DNA of 64,000 nucleotides from Dasania phycosphaerae. GTDB lineage: Bacteria; Pseudomonadota; Gammaproteobacteria; Pseudomonadales; Dasaniaceae. Positions 26,529-32,866 of this stretch are shown one piece after another. A program made the translations under genes and the position numbers. The notes beneath the pieces are model-generated. The model was given only the letters and a program-made list of their open reading frames with translations, was not told the origin of the DNA and did no database searches. The DNA lies in the NCBI RefSeq assembly GCF_026891035.1, contig NZ_JAPTGG010000003.1:124001-188000 (forward strand), read 5' to 3'. Each line of letters begins with the position of its first letter. Within the stretch, counting starts at the first letter, position 1.

Positions 26529-27380
26529 ATGAGTGAAGTACAGGCCTTTGATAAAACTAGCCCTTGGCTAGAGCGTGTTTCGGCGGTGATATCGGCGCTG
26601 GGCAGTGATGCTTTTTGGCCTTGTTTGGCCGATTTAATCGGCGGCGCAGTGGCCATAGATGATTTTATGGTGTTGTTGTTTATGCGTGGCCAAACCCCGG
26701 TTATTTTGCATGGCCGCTCATCGCAAACGGAAATTAGTCTACTGGAAAAATCCTATATTAATGGCGCCTATGTGCTGGACCCTTGCTTCCAAGCGGCTAG
26801 GCGCCAGCAGTGGGGTTACTACAGCTTTGTGGAGATTGCCCCCGATGGCTTTTATGACAGTGAGCTGTACAGCATTTATCATGCCCAATCCATCATGCTG
26901 GATGAAGCAGGTTATTTAATTGAGGGTGAGGGCGAGAGCTTTATTAATATTTCGGTCACTCGCTTTGAAAGCTCACCGGAGTTTAACGCTCAGGAAAAAG
27001 CCCTGCTGCAACAGATAGAGCCGGTGGTTGCTGCGGCCGTAAAAGAGTATTTGCGCCAGCATATTAACCGCATAGCCGAAGAGAAGCGGCCGCTACACAA
27101 AATGATGGCCGAGGTGTTAGAGCTATTTGGCACCTCACTGCTAACCAGCCGAGAAACCCATGTGATACACCTGATATTGAAAGGCTATTCGGCCAAATCT
27201 ATCGCTGAACACCTGGATATCTCTATTAATACCGTCAAGCTGCACCGTAAAAATGCCTACGCCAAGCTGGATATATGCTCGCAAAGCGAGCTATTCCACC
27301 TCTTTATAGACTCGCTGTCCTGTATAGATGATAACTGCACTCGTGACCCGCTGGTAGATTATTTAAAGGTTCCCGGCTAG
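26529..27380 (+). CDS. LuxR-type transcriptional regulator (paralog 2)
   Basis: 283 residues, paralogous to the regulator at 20686. The C-terminal helix-turn-helix (LTSRETHVIHLILKGYSAKSIAEHL, then ISINTVKLHRKNAYAKLDI) covers about residues 205-265. The N-terminal domain keeps the same landmarks, SYINGAYVLDPCFQAARRQ and FVEIAPDGFYDSELY, and has no receiver aspartate pattern. It is transcribed divergently from the aminotransferase gene, the classic position for a local regulator. The two paralogs frame the aminotransferase and dehydrogenase genes, so they may respond to substrate or intermediates, or to a diffusible signal. The ligand is unknown. Confidence 0.88.
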   Translation: MSEVQAFDKTSPWLERVSAVISALGSDAFWPCLADLIGGAVAIDDFMVLLFMRGQTPVILHGRSSQTEISLLEKSYINGAYVLDPCFQAARRQQWGYYSFVEIAPDGFYDSELYSIYHAQSIMLDEAGYLIEGEGESFINISVTRFESSPEFNAQEKALLQQIEPVVAAAVKEYLRQHINRIAEEKRPLHKMMAEVLELFGTSLLTSRETHVIHLILKGYSAKSIAEHLDISINTVKLHRKNAYAKLDICSQSELFHLFIDSLSCIDDNCTRDPLVDYLKVPG

Positions 27381-27440
27381 ATTTTTAGGGTAAAGCTCTG
27401 GGCGAGGTTGTTTGGGCAGGTCATTAGCTTGTTATTTGGC

Positions 27441-27454
27441 TACCCCTTAGGGGT
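27441..27454 (+). promoter_or_regulatory. Putative operator next to a possible small-RNA promoter
   Basis: TACCCCTTAGGGGT, the most symmetric of the four sites with the TACCC-N4-RGGRT pattern. It ends two bases before a -35-like TTGTTT (27457), so its centre would fall roughly 43 bases before the predicted transcription start. This is the spacing used by LuxR-type activators that overlap the -35 element. Alternatively it could be a weak terminator hairpin of the LuxR-type gene. Confidence 0.45.
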
Positions 27455-27456
27455 TA

Positions 27457-27484
27457 TTGTTTAAAAAAGCCTGCGCGGTAATAT
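27457..27484 (+). promoter_or_regulatory. Sigma-70-like promoter of a possible small RNA
   Basis: TTGTTT, a 16-base spacer, then TAATAT. No protein gene begins behind it before a strong terminator at 27571, so a transcript of about 110 bases is predicted. Seen only as pattern. Confidence 0.4.
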
Positions 27485-27489
27485 AGCTT

Positions 27490-27600
27490 TATAGATTTGA
27501 GTGGTGGCTCAACCAGGGATTGTCTGTTGTGCGACTCATAATTACCCATCTATGGTCTCTTCACCTTTAGCCCTCGGTCGTACGCGATCGGGGGTTTTTT
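27490..27600 (+). ncRNA. Possible small RNA upstream of rpoH
   Basis: Predicted only from its ends: a promoter-like pair at 27457-27484 and a textbook intrinsic terminator at 27571-27600. The 5' end is approximate. I recognise no known RNA family in it. The alternative is that the terminator simply ends a long 3' untranslated region of the LuxR-type gene. The adjacent palindrome suggests control by the LuxR-type proteins. Confidence 0.35.
27571..27600 (+). terminator. Strong intrinsic terminator
   Basis: A ten-base-pair GC-rich stem (one G-U and one T-G pair) with a TACG tetraloop, followed directly by T6 and then ATTTTA. It is oriented with the plus strand, 190 bases beyond the LuxR-type stop and 200 bases before rpoH. 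Confidence 0.9.
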
Positions 27601-27627
27601 ATTTTACCTTTTTGACTATTGAAACCC

Positions 27628-27656
27628 TTGAAATAAGGGGCATAAAGCACTATTTT
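27628..27656 (+). promoter_or_regulatory. Candidate rpoH promoter
   Basis: TTGAAA, a 17-base spacer, then TATTTT, about 140 bases upstream of the rpoH ATG. The long leader would leave room for a temperature-sensitive RNA fold, as known for rpoH in enterobacteria, but I cannot confirm one by eye. Confidence 0.4.
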
Positions 27657-27797
27657 TGCGCTTGTTTGATACGCCTCAAAGCCATTAGTTAAGGCTGCAT
27701 TACACTGTATTAGTGGTTTCTGGGGAGGAACTTTATTCCCCTTGGCGCTCTAAGCTAGGGGTGATAGTATTGGGCACTGATTTTTTGGAGGTAAACC

Positions 27798-28646
27798 ATG
27801 TCAACAGCCTTACAGACTGTACATTTAGTACCGGGGAGCAATCTCAATGCGTACATGCAGACTGTTAATAGCTTTCCTGTACTCTCGGCCGAGCGTGAAA
27901 AAGAGCTGGGTGAAGAGCTGTTTTATCATGAAAGCTTAGAGGCAGCCCGTGAACTGGTAATGTCGCACCTGCGCTTTGTGGTACATATCGCCAAATCTTA
28001 TCAAGGCTATGGCCTACCATTGGCCGACCTGATCCAAGAAGGTAATGTGGGCTTGATGAAGGCGGTTAAACGCTTTAGCCCCGAAAAAGGTGTGCGTTTG
28101 GTGTCCTTTGCGGTGCATTGGATTAAAGCCGAAATGCACGAATACGTGCTGCGCAACTGGCGCATAGTGAAAGTCGCCACTACCAAGGCGCAACGTAAAT
28201 TGTTTTTTAATCTGCGCAGCTCTAAAAAGCGCTTAGCTTGGTTCACTGCCGACGAGGCACAGGCTGTAGCGGATGATTTAGGCGTAGACCTTAAAGAAGT
28301 GCTGCGTATGGAGGGTCGTCTAACGGCCACCGATATGGCCTTTGATATGGGCAATGATGATGAAGAGGACGGTTTTGTCGCCCCCGCTCATTACCTAGAG
28401 GATCACTCCGCTAACCCCGCAGCCCAGTTAGAAGACAGCAATTGGGAAGAGAACAGCCAGCGCCAGTTACTGGCCGCCCTGAATGTTTTGGATGAGCGCA
28501 GCCGCGATATACTGCAAGCGCGTTGGTTAAACGAAGATAAGGCCACGCTGCATGAGTTGGCGGATAAATACGGCGTATCAGCTGAGCGCATACGCCAGCT
28601 AGAGGCCAATGCTATGAAAAAGTTAAAAGGCTCTATAGAGCTATAA
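27798..28646 (+). CDS. rpoH: Heat-shock sigma factor RpoH (sigma-32)
   Basis: 282 residues with the expected RpoH plan: region 2 (LVMSHLRFVVHIAKSYQGYG, LIQEGNVGLMKAVKRF, VRLVSFAVHWIKAEMHEYVL), the diagnostic RpoH box QRKLFFNLR near residue 131, and region 4 (LDERSRDILQARWL, LHELADKYGVSAERIRQLE). It directs RNA polymerase to chaperone and protease promoters after heat or misfolding stress. GGAGGT precedes the ATG by six bases. In many relatives rpoH follows ftsE-ftsX; here it follows a LuxR-type gene and a 417-base gap instead. A terminator follows directly. Confidence 0.98.
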   Translation: MSTALQTVHLVPGSNLNAYMQTVNSFPVLSAEREKELGEELFYHESLEAARELVMSHLRFVVHIAKSYQGYGLPLADLIQEGNVGLMKAVKRFSPEKGVRLVSFAVHWIKAEMHEYVLRNWRIVKVATTKAQRKLFFNLRSSKKRLAWFTADEAQAVADDLGVDLKEVLRMEGRLTATDMAFDMGNDDEEDGFVAPAHYLEDHSANPAAQLEDSNWEENSQRQLLAALNVLDERSRDILQARWLNEDKATLHELADKYGVSAERIRQLEANAMKKLKGSIEL

Positions 28647-28663
28647 TTTAGCCAGTGATGCTT

Positions 28664-28692
28664 AAAAACCGCCCCCAGTAGGCGGTTTTTTT
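28664..28692 (+). terminator. rpoH terminator
   Basis: AAAAACCGCC paired with GGCGGTTTTT around a seven-base loop, ending in T7, 17 bases after the rpoH stop. The A-rich left arm makes it usable in both directions. Confidence 0.92.
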
Positions 28693-28747
28693 ATGGCTAT
28701 GGCAAAGTCATCATTTAACGCCGTTACCTGCGGCAAACGAGGCAGCA

Positions 28748-29122
28748 ATGGCCAAAACATTTCTGATTATCGCCGCTTTTAACGGCTTGTTAGCCGTGGC
28801 TATAGGGGCATTTGGGGCTCATGCCTTAAAAACCCGCCTAGCCCCCGACCTGTTGGCGATATACCACACCGCGGTGCAGTATCATTTTTATCACCTGTTG
28901 GCCCTATCGCTGGTGGGGCTGCTGTTATTGCAGTGGCCAAGTTCCCGCTATTTGCAGTTTAGCGGCTGGCTATTTATTGCGGGCATCTGCCTTTTTGCGG
29001 GCAGCTTATATATACTCGCGCTCACAGGCTTACGTTGGCTGGGGGCGATTACCCCGCTGGGCGGATTAGCGTTTATCGCGGCCTGGTTAAGCATGGCCAT
29101 GGGCCTATACCACTCCTTGTAG
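28748..29122 (+). CDS. DUF423 small membrane protein
   Basis: 124 residues with four hydrophobic segments. The opening FNGLLAVAIGAFGAHALK and the central TAVQYHFYHLLALSLVGL are the signatures of DUF423 (E. coli YgdD type), as is GSLYILALTG followed by ITPLGGLAFIAAWL. These are inner-membrane proteins without an established function. It starts 56 bases after the rpoH terminator and is followed 25 bases later by trmB, with which it is probably cotranscribed. Confidence 0.9.
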   Translation: MAKTFLIIAAFNGLLAVAIGAFGAHALKTRLAPDLLAIYHTAVQYHFYHLLALSLVGLLLLQWPSSRYLQFSGWLFIAGICLFAGSLYILALTGLRWLGAITPLGGLAFIAAWLSMAMGLYHSL

Positions 29123-29147
29123 TTAAGAAAGAGTTGCAGAGTTTATT

Positions 29148-29861
29148 TTGACAGACAACAAACGACCCGCTGACCCCAACAACCCTAAACACAAACCGAT
29201 TAAAAGTTATGTGCTGCGCACTGGTCGTATGACGGAAAGCCAGCAGGCAGCCTACGATAAATACTGGCCCAGCAAAGGCTTAACGGTAGCCGGCGGTATG
29301 CTGGATTTGGCCGCCGTATTTGGCAACAACGGCCCGGTGGTGTTGGAAATAGGCTTTGGCATGGGCTCCTCATTGGTGGCCATGGCGGCCGCTGCCCCAC
29401 AAAGCAACTACATAGGGGTAGAGGTGCATACTCCGGGTGTGGGCCGCCTGCTGCATTTAATGGGTGAGCAGGGCGTAGAGAATATACGGGTGTTTTGCCA
29501 CGATGCGGTAGAGGTGTTGGCGCAGTGTATACCCGATAGCAGCCTAGACCGCGTACAAATTTATTTCCCTGATCCCTGGCATAAAAAGCGCCACAATAAA
29601 CGCCGCTTAATTAAGCCGGAGTTTGTACAGCAATTACGCGCCAAATTAAAAGTGGGTGGCATTATCCATATGGCTACCGACTGGGAGCACTATGCCGAGC
29701 AAATGATGGAGGTGATGAGTGCTGCCGAAGGTTTTGCTAATCAAGCGCAGCCCTTTTGTTATTCTGAACGCCCCGATTATCGCCCCTTGACTAAATTTGA
29801 ACAGCGTGGCCAGCGTTTAGGTCACGGTGTTTGGGATTTATTATTTGAGAAACAAGGCTGA
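29148..29861 (+). CDS. trmB: tRNA (guanine-N7)-methyltransferase
   Basis: 237 residues starting at a TTG codon (29148). It carries the SAM-binding motif VVLEIGFGMGSSLVAMA near residue 64, YIGVEVHTPGVGRLL, and the family marker FPDPWHKKRHNKRR near residue 139, followed by MATDWEHYAEQM. TrmB methylates G46 in the variable loop of tRNAs. The non-ATG start is supported because no ATG lies between the TTG and the conserved region. It is convergent with the coiled-coil gene, with only three bases between the stops. Confidence 0.97.
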   Translation: MTDNKRPADPNNPKHKPIKSYVLRTGRMTESQQAAYDKYWPSKGLTVAGGMLDLAAVFGNNGPVVLEIGFGMGSSLVAMAAAAPQSNYIGVEVHTPGVGRLLHLMGEQGVENIRVFCHDAVEVLAQCIPDSSLDRVQIYFPDPWHKKRHNKRRLIKPEFVQQLRAKLKVGGIIHMATDWEHYAEQMMEVMSAAEGFANQAQPFCYSERPDYRPLTKFEQRGQRLGHGVWDLLFEKQG

Positions 29862-29864
29862 GTG

Positions 29865-31583
29865 TTAGGCTGTTGCTTTGGCGGATTCGGTGTTGGTAAT
29901 TTCTGAATCCAGCATGTTGATAAGGTTGATAAACTCCTCATCCATAGTGCTGCCAGCAACAAATAATAAATCCATGCGGGTTTTAAATTCATGCTCTATA
30001 TCGGTAAACATATCACTTTGAATTTCTGTCATTGTGAGGTTGCCGGTAAAGCTATTTAAATTATCCAAGAACTCATCCACTATCGCCTTACCTTCCTCAG
30101 AAAGGTAGCGGTTTTGCTCATCGAGTGAGTCTATAGACGACTTTGCTTTACTGGTTAGTGAGCTTAGAAATTCTTTTCTTTCTTCAGACTGAGCCTGTAG
30201 CCGCAGATGATTAATAATACTCGATGCGACTACAAACAGGCTGGATAGTTGTGATAAATACTCCGGTGCTGAGCTGTAATACATATCTTGTATATAGCAG
30301 TATAAAGGGCCGCTTTTATAAATGGTGCCGTTATTATTATCCGTCCATGCTTGGTCTTGATGGTCGCTGGCGGATCTAAGCAGTTCTTTAATATCTTTGT
30401 TAACGTTGTTATCGGCATTTAGCCAGTGATGCTCATCATCGTCTTTACAGAGTATAGTGATGTTAAGTTTAATGCGTTGAGCGGTTTTTAAAATAGCCTC
30501 CAGTATGGCCTTTTCAGTACTGGCGTCAGTGATATGCTGTAAGCCCTCGGCTAAGGCGCTGGAAAATTCACCGCCCGCCAAGCCATCAAAATTGATATTT
30601 TCACTGTGTTGTTCGGGCAGTTCTACGGCTGCGCTGACTTCGGCGGCTAATTCGGCTTTGACGTTGTCATCTACCTCTAGCTCTAGCAGCTGTTGCCGCA
30701 GATGTTCAGTTTCGTATTCTAAAGTGGCGGTGCATAGTTCGGAGTCGCGCAGTTGTATTCTTAATTTTTCTACCAATTCATCCGATAAGCCGTTATCGCC
30801 TCCTTTGTTTTTTGAAAGCTCAGATTCCAGGTGCAAAATAAGCTTACGCTTTTCATTGTTGTTTTCAGCGAGTTTGGCAATTTCTTTTAATGAATGGCTG
30901 TATTTTTCTTTGATGTCAGAGATAAGGTAACTAATGGTTTCGCGATTATATTTGTCGGGGGCTTTGCCTTTTTCGGCGTTTTCATTAATGGTTAATTTAT
31001 CAAAAGCTTCGCGAGTTTCAGACAGGCTGGTTTGCACCTGGGTAATATTGTTACTTTCGTTGAGGCTATCAATTTTTTTAATGGCCTCTTCTTTGCCTAG
31101 GTATTTTTCCCTAAGCTCTTTAGTAATGTTTTTTTGTAGCGCTAGCTGTTCTTTTAGTTTGTTTAATTGAAAATCTGACTTGTCGGAGAGCAAGGGGTTG
31201 GTGGTTGTTTTAGGCGGGTTTTTAGCGCGTAAATAAGTGACTAGCTTGTAATTAATATTCTTTAAGTCGGACAGCTCTAGGCCTTTGTCTATTAAATTTT
31301 CCAGCTCTATAGATAGCAGGTCTTTACGCAGGGTCAGGCCTTGGGTTTGATACTCTTTGTTGGATTTGCTGGCCTTAGTAATGAGTTCGTTAGTGCGCTC
31401 GATTTCGCGTTGTAGAAAGGGCTCGGTGTGTAAGCCACTAGCTGTTTGTTTGCTGAATAGTTGTTTGGTCTTTTGCAGGATTTTGGTTTTATGAGCAATG
31501 ATTACCATAATCATCAGCGTGGCTAAAACTAATATGCTAAGCAGGTAGTAGTACAAAAATCCAGATTCATTAAGTTGTAGCAT
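29865..31583 (-). CDS. Membrane-anchored coiled-coil protein, GAF-like C-terminal region
   Basis: 572 residues. One hydrophobic segment near residues 10-30 (YYYLLSILVLATLMIMVIIA) anchors it, with no cleavable signal, so the bulk should face the cytoplasm. Residues about 50-310 are highly charged and heptad-like, with many E/K/L repeats, indicating long coiled coils. Residues about 340-480 are folded and could be a divergent GAF-type sensory domain (AEGLQHITDASTEKAILEAIL, then a cysteine-containing strand). A final helical tail follows. No kinase, GGDEF, EAL or methyl-accepting motif is visible. I do not recognise a family. It is a single-gene unit, possibly a scaffold or signalling protein. 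Confidence 0.7.
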   Translation of the reverse strand: MLQLNESGFLYYYLLSILVLATLMIMVIIAHKTKILQKTKQLFSKQTASGLHTEPFLQREIERTNELITKASKSNKEYQTQGLTLRKDLLSIELENLIDKGLELSDLKNINYKLVTYLRAKNPPKTTTNPLLSDKSDFQLNKLKEQLALQKNITKELREKYLGKEEAIKKIDSLNESNNITQVQTSLSETREAFDKLTINENAEKGKAPDKYNRETISYLISDIKEKYSHSLKEIAKLAENNNEKRKLILHLESELSKNKGGDNGLSDELVEKLRIQLRDSELCTATLEYETEHLRQQLLELEVDDNVKAELAAEVSAAVELPEQHSENINFDGLAGGEFSSALAEGLQHITDASTEKAILEAILKTAQRIKLNITILCKDDDEHHWLNADNNVNKDIKELLRSASDHQDQAWTDNNNGTIYKSGPLYCYIQDMYYSSAPEYLSQLSSLFVVASSIINHLRLQAQSEERKEFLSSLTSKAKSSIDSLDEQNRYLSEEGKAIVDEFLDNLNSFTGNLTMTEIQSDMFTDIEHEFKTRMDLLFVAGSTMDEEFINLINMLDSEITNTESAKATA

Positions 31584-31772
31584 TGCAGGGTGTTCCCTAT
31601 ACCTTTACATAAATACTGTGCCCTACACAGAGAGAGGCTTTGCAGGGTTATAGCCTATTTGAATAGTTTTTTACTGAGCCTATAGGGTATTAACAGGCTT
31701 ATATACGGGGTGCTTTTATTGTTGTTATTGCGGCTGTGGTGTTGATTAAGCGCCAGCCTTAGTAATAAAAAC

Positions 31773-31794
31773 ACCTGCTATTAATGTAGCAGGT
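31773..31794 (-). terminator. Terminator after the MORN-like gene
   Basis: ACCTGCTA/TAGCAGGT stem of eight base pairs with a six-base loop. On the minus strand it is followed by GTTTTTATT. It lies 40 bases beyond the stop of the gene at 31834. Confidence 0.85.
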
Positions 31795-31833
31795 ATTTTA
31801 TAAAATACAGGGGGATAAGGCTAAAAGCAGCGC

Positions 31834-32214
31834 TTATGGCGCGGTTTTAAACTCTATGTCTACAGGCTCGCCGTAGTAATTAAAGTATTTGAAACCTTTG
31901 TTGCGGCTGCCATCAATGCTAACGCCTTCCATCATAAGGTTGCCATTGGGGAACCAGGCCTGTTGTTTGCCGTGCTCTAGGCCATTTTTGAATTGCAGGG
32001 CCTGCATCATCTGGCCATTGCTATACCACATCCAAAAAGGGCCGTGGCGCTCGCCTTGCTCATTAAGGCATTTTACCTGGGTGCCGCTAGGTGGTGCTAC
32101 GCCGATTTTTTTAGTGCCTTCAGGGCAGTTGAAGTCAGCTTGGGCTTGAGCGTGAATATGGGCGCATAGCAGTGACACAGAGATTAGGCGGGTGAAAAAG
32201 TGTATGGCTTTCAA
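31834..32214 (-). CDS. Secreted MORN/YwqK-like repeat protein
   Basis: 126 residues starting at TTG (32214). An N-terminal signal peptide ends near AQAQA. The mature part has short aromatic-glycine repeats typical of MORN or YwqK-type beta-hairpin modules: GERHGPFWMWYSNGQMMQALQF, GLEHGKQQAWFPNGNLMMEGV, then KGFKYFNYYGEP. Such modules occur in periplasmic or surface proteins and in some proteins annotated as antitoxins, but no toxin gene is adjacent. Function unknown. Confidence 0.75.
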   Translation of the reverse strand: MKAIHFFTRLISVSLLCAHIHAQAQADFNCPEGTKKIGVAPPSGTQVKCLNEQGERHGPFWMWYSNGQMMQALQFKNGLEHGKQQAWFPNGNLMMEGVSIDGSRNKGFKYFNYYGEPVDIEFKTAP

Positions 32215-32307
32215 AGTACAACTCTCATTGTTGTTGATGGATAAATGAGCTGGGCGGTGATGGCCGCGTGGGCCTTACTATAACGAAAAATAAGCCCCTT
32301 CGATAGT

Positions 32308-32838
32308 TTAGCTCTGCAGCTTGCTGCGGTGATAGGCATAAACCGCTGCGATAAATTGATCGCGCTGCTCAGCTTGTTGTAGTTGATCTTCGTCGGCCAC
32401 GGGCAGTTGTGGGAAGTTAGCCATTAATTTTTCGGCATAAAGCCCTACGGCAGTGCGTTGCAATTGCTGATTTTTAATAAGCTTTACCTTGCGACTGCCG
32501 CAGCTGGGGGAGCCACGTTTAAAAATATAGCCCGATAATTGTAGGTGCTGGGCATAGTGTTGTTGCGCCAGCTGCTGTAACGCATCGGTGACATCTAAGC
32601 TGGCAGTTTGGGTACCCACGCAACGGATTTGGCCGTCACGTTCTACTAGGTGTATGGGTTCACGAGGTACCCCCAGGCCTATAGCCATTTCGGGGCAGTA
32701 GGCCTGAAACTGGAAGTGCTCGCTAAGTGCCGCCAGTAAGTCGGGTTGATTTTTATCGCTACCGTCGTAGCGCACCGCCTGCCCTAGCAAACAGCTACTC
32801 ATGCCTATAATGGGTTGGCCTAAATTCACTATGGTCAC
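32308..32838 (-). CDS. DUF523 protein, TudS-like [4Fe-4S] enzyme
   Basis: Up to 176 residues. The start is either GTG at 32838 or GTG at 32829, the latter six bases behind AGGTG. The family pattern is clear: IGMSSCLLGQAVRYDG, a central YCPEMAIGLGVPREPIHLV, and GSPSCGSRKVKL. The three conserved cysteines fit the ligands of the [4Fe-4S] cluster seen in the desulfidase TudS, a DUF523 member that removes sulfur from thiouracil. Whether this protein has that activity is not shown by sequence alone. It precedes pyk on the opposite reading order but on the same strand. Confidence 0.85.
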   Translation of the reverse strand: MTIVNLGQPIIGMSSCLLGQAVRYDGSDKNQPDLLAALSEHFQFQAYCPEMAIGLGVPREPIHLVERDGQIRCVGTQTASLDVTDALQQLAQQHYAQHLQLSGYIFKRGSPSCGSRKVKLIKNQQLQRTAVGLYAEKLMANFPQLPVADEDQLQQAEQRDQFIAAVYAYHRSKLQS

Positions 32839-32866
32839 CTAGTGATTAACAAAGCTTTACTGCCAT

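Larger units (their letters stand above)
27381..27797. other. Gene-free stretch between the LuxR-type gene and rpoH
   Basis: 417 bases without a convincing protein gene. It contains, in order, a TACCC-N4-RGGRT palindrome, a promoter-like pair, a strong intrinsic terminator, and a promoter-like pair for rpoH. A 63-codon frame at 27501-27692 crosses the terminator and is not credible as a gene. Confidence 0.6.

Noticed and set aside
27501..27692. 63-codon frame between the LuxR-type gene and rpoH
   Set aside because: It crosses a strong terminator hairpin and T-run, lacks a ribosome site and resembles no protein.
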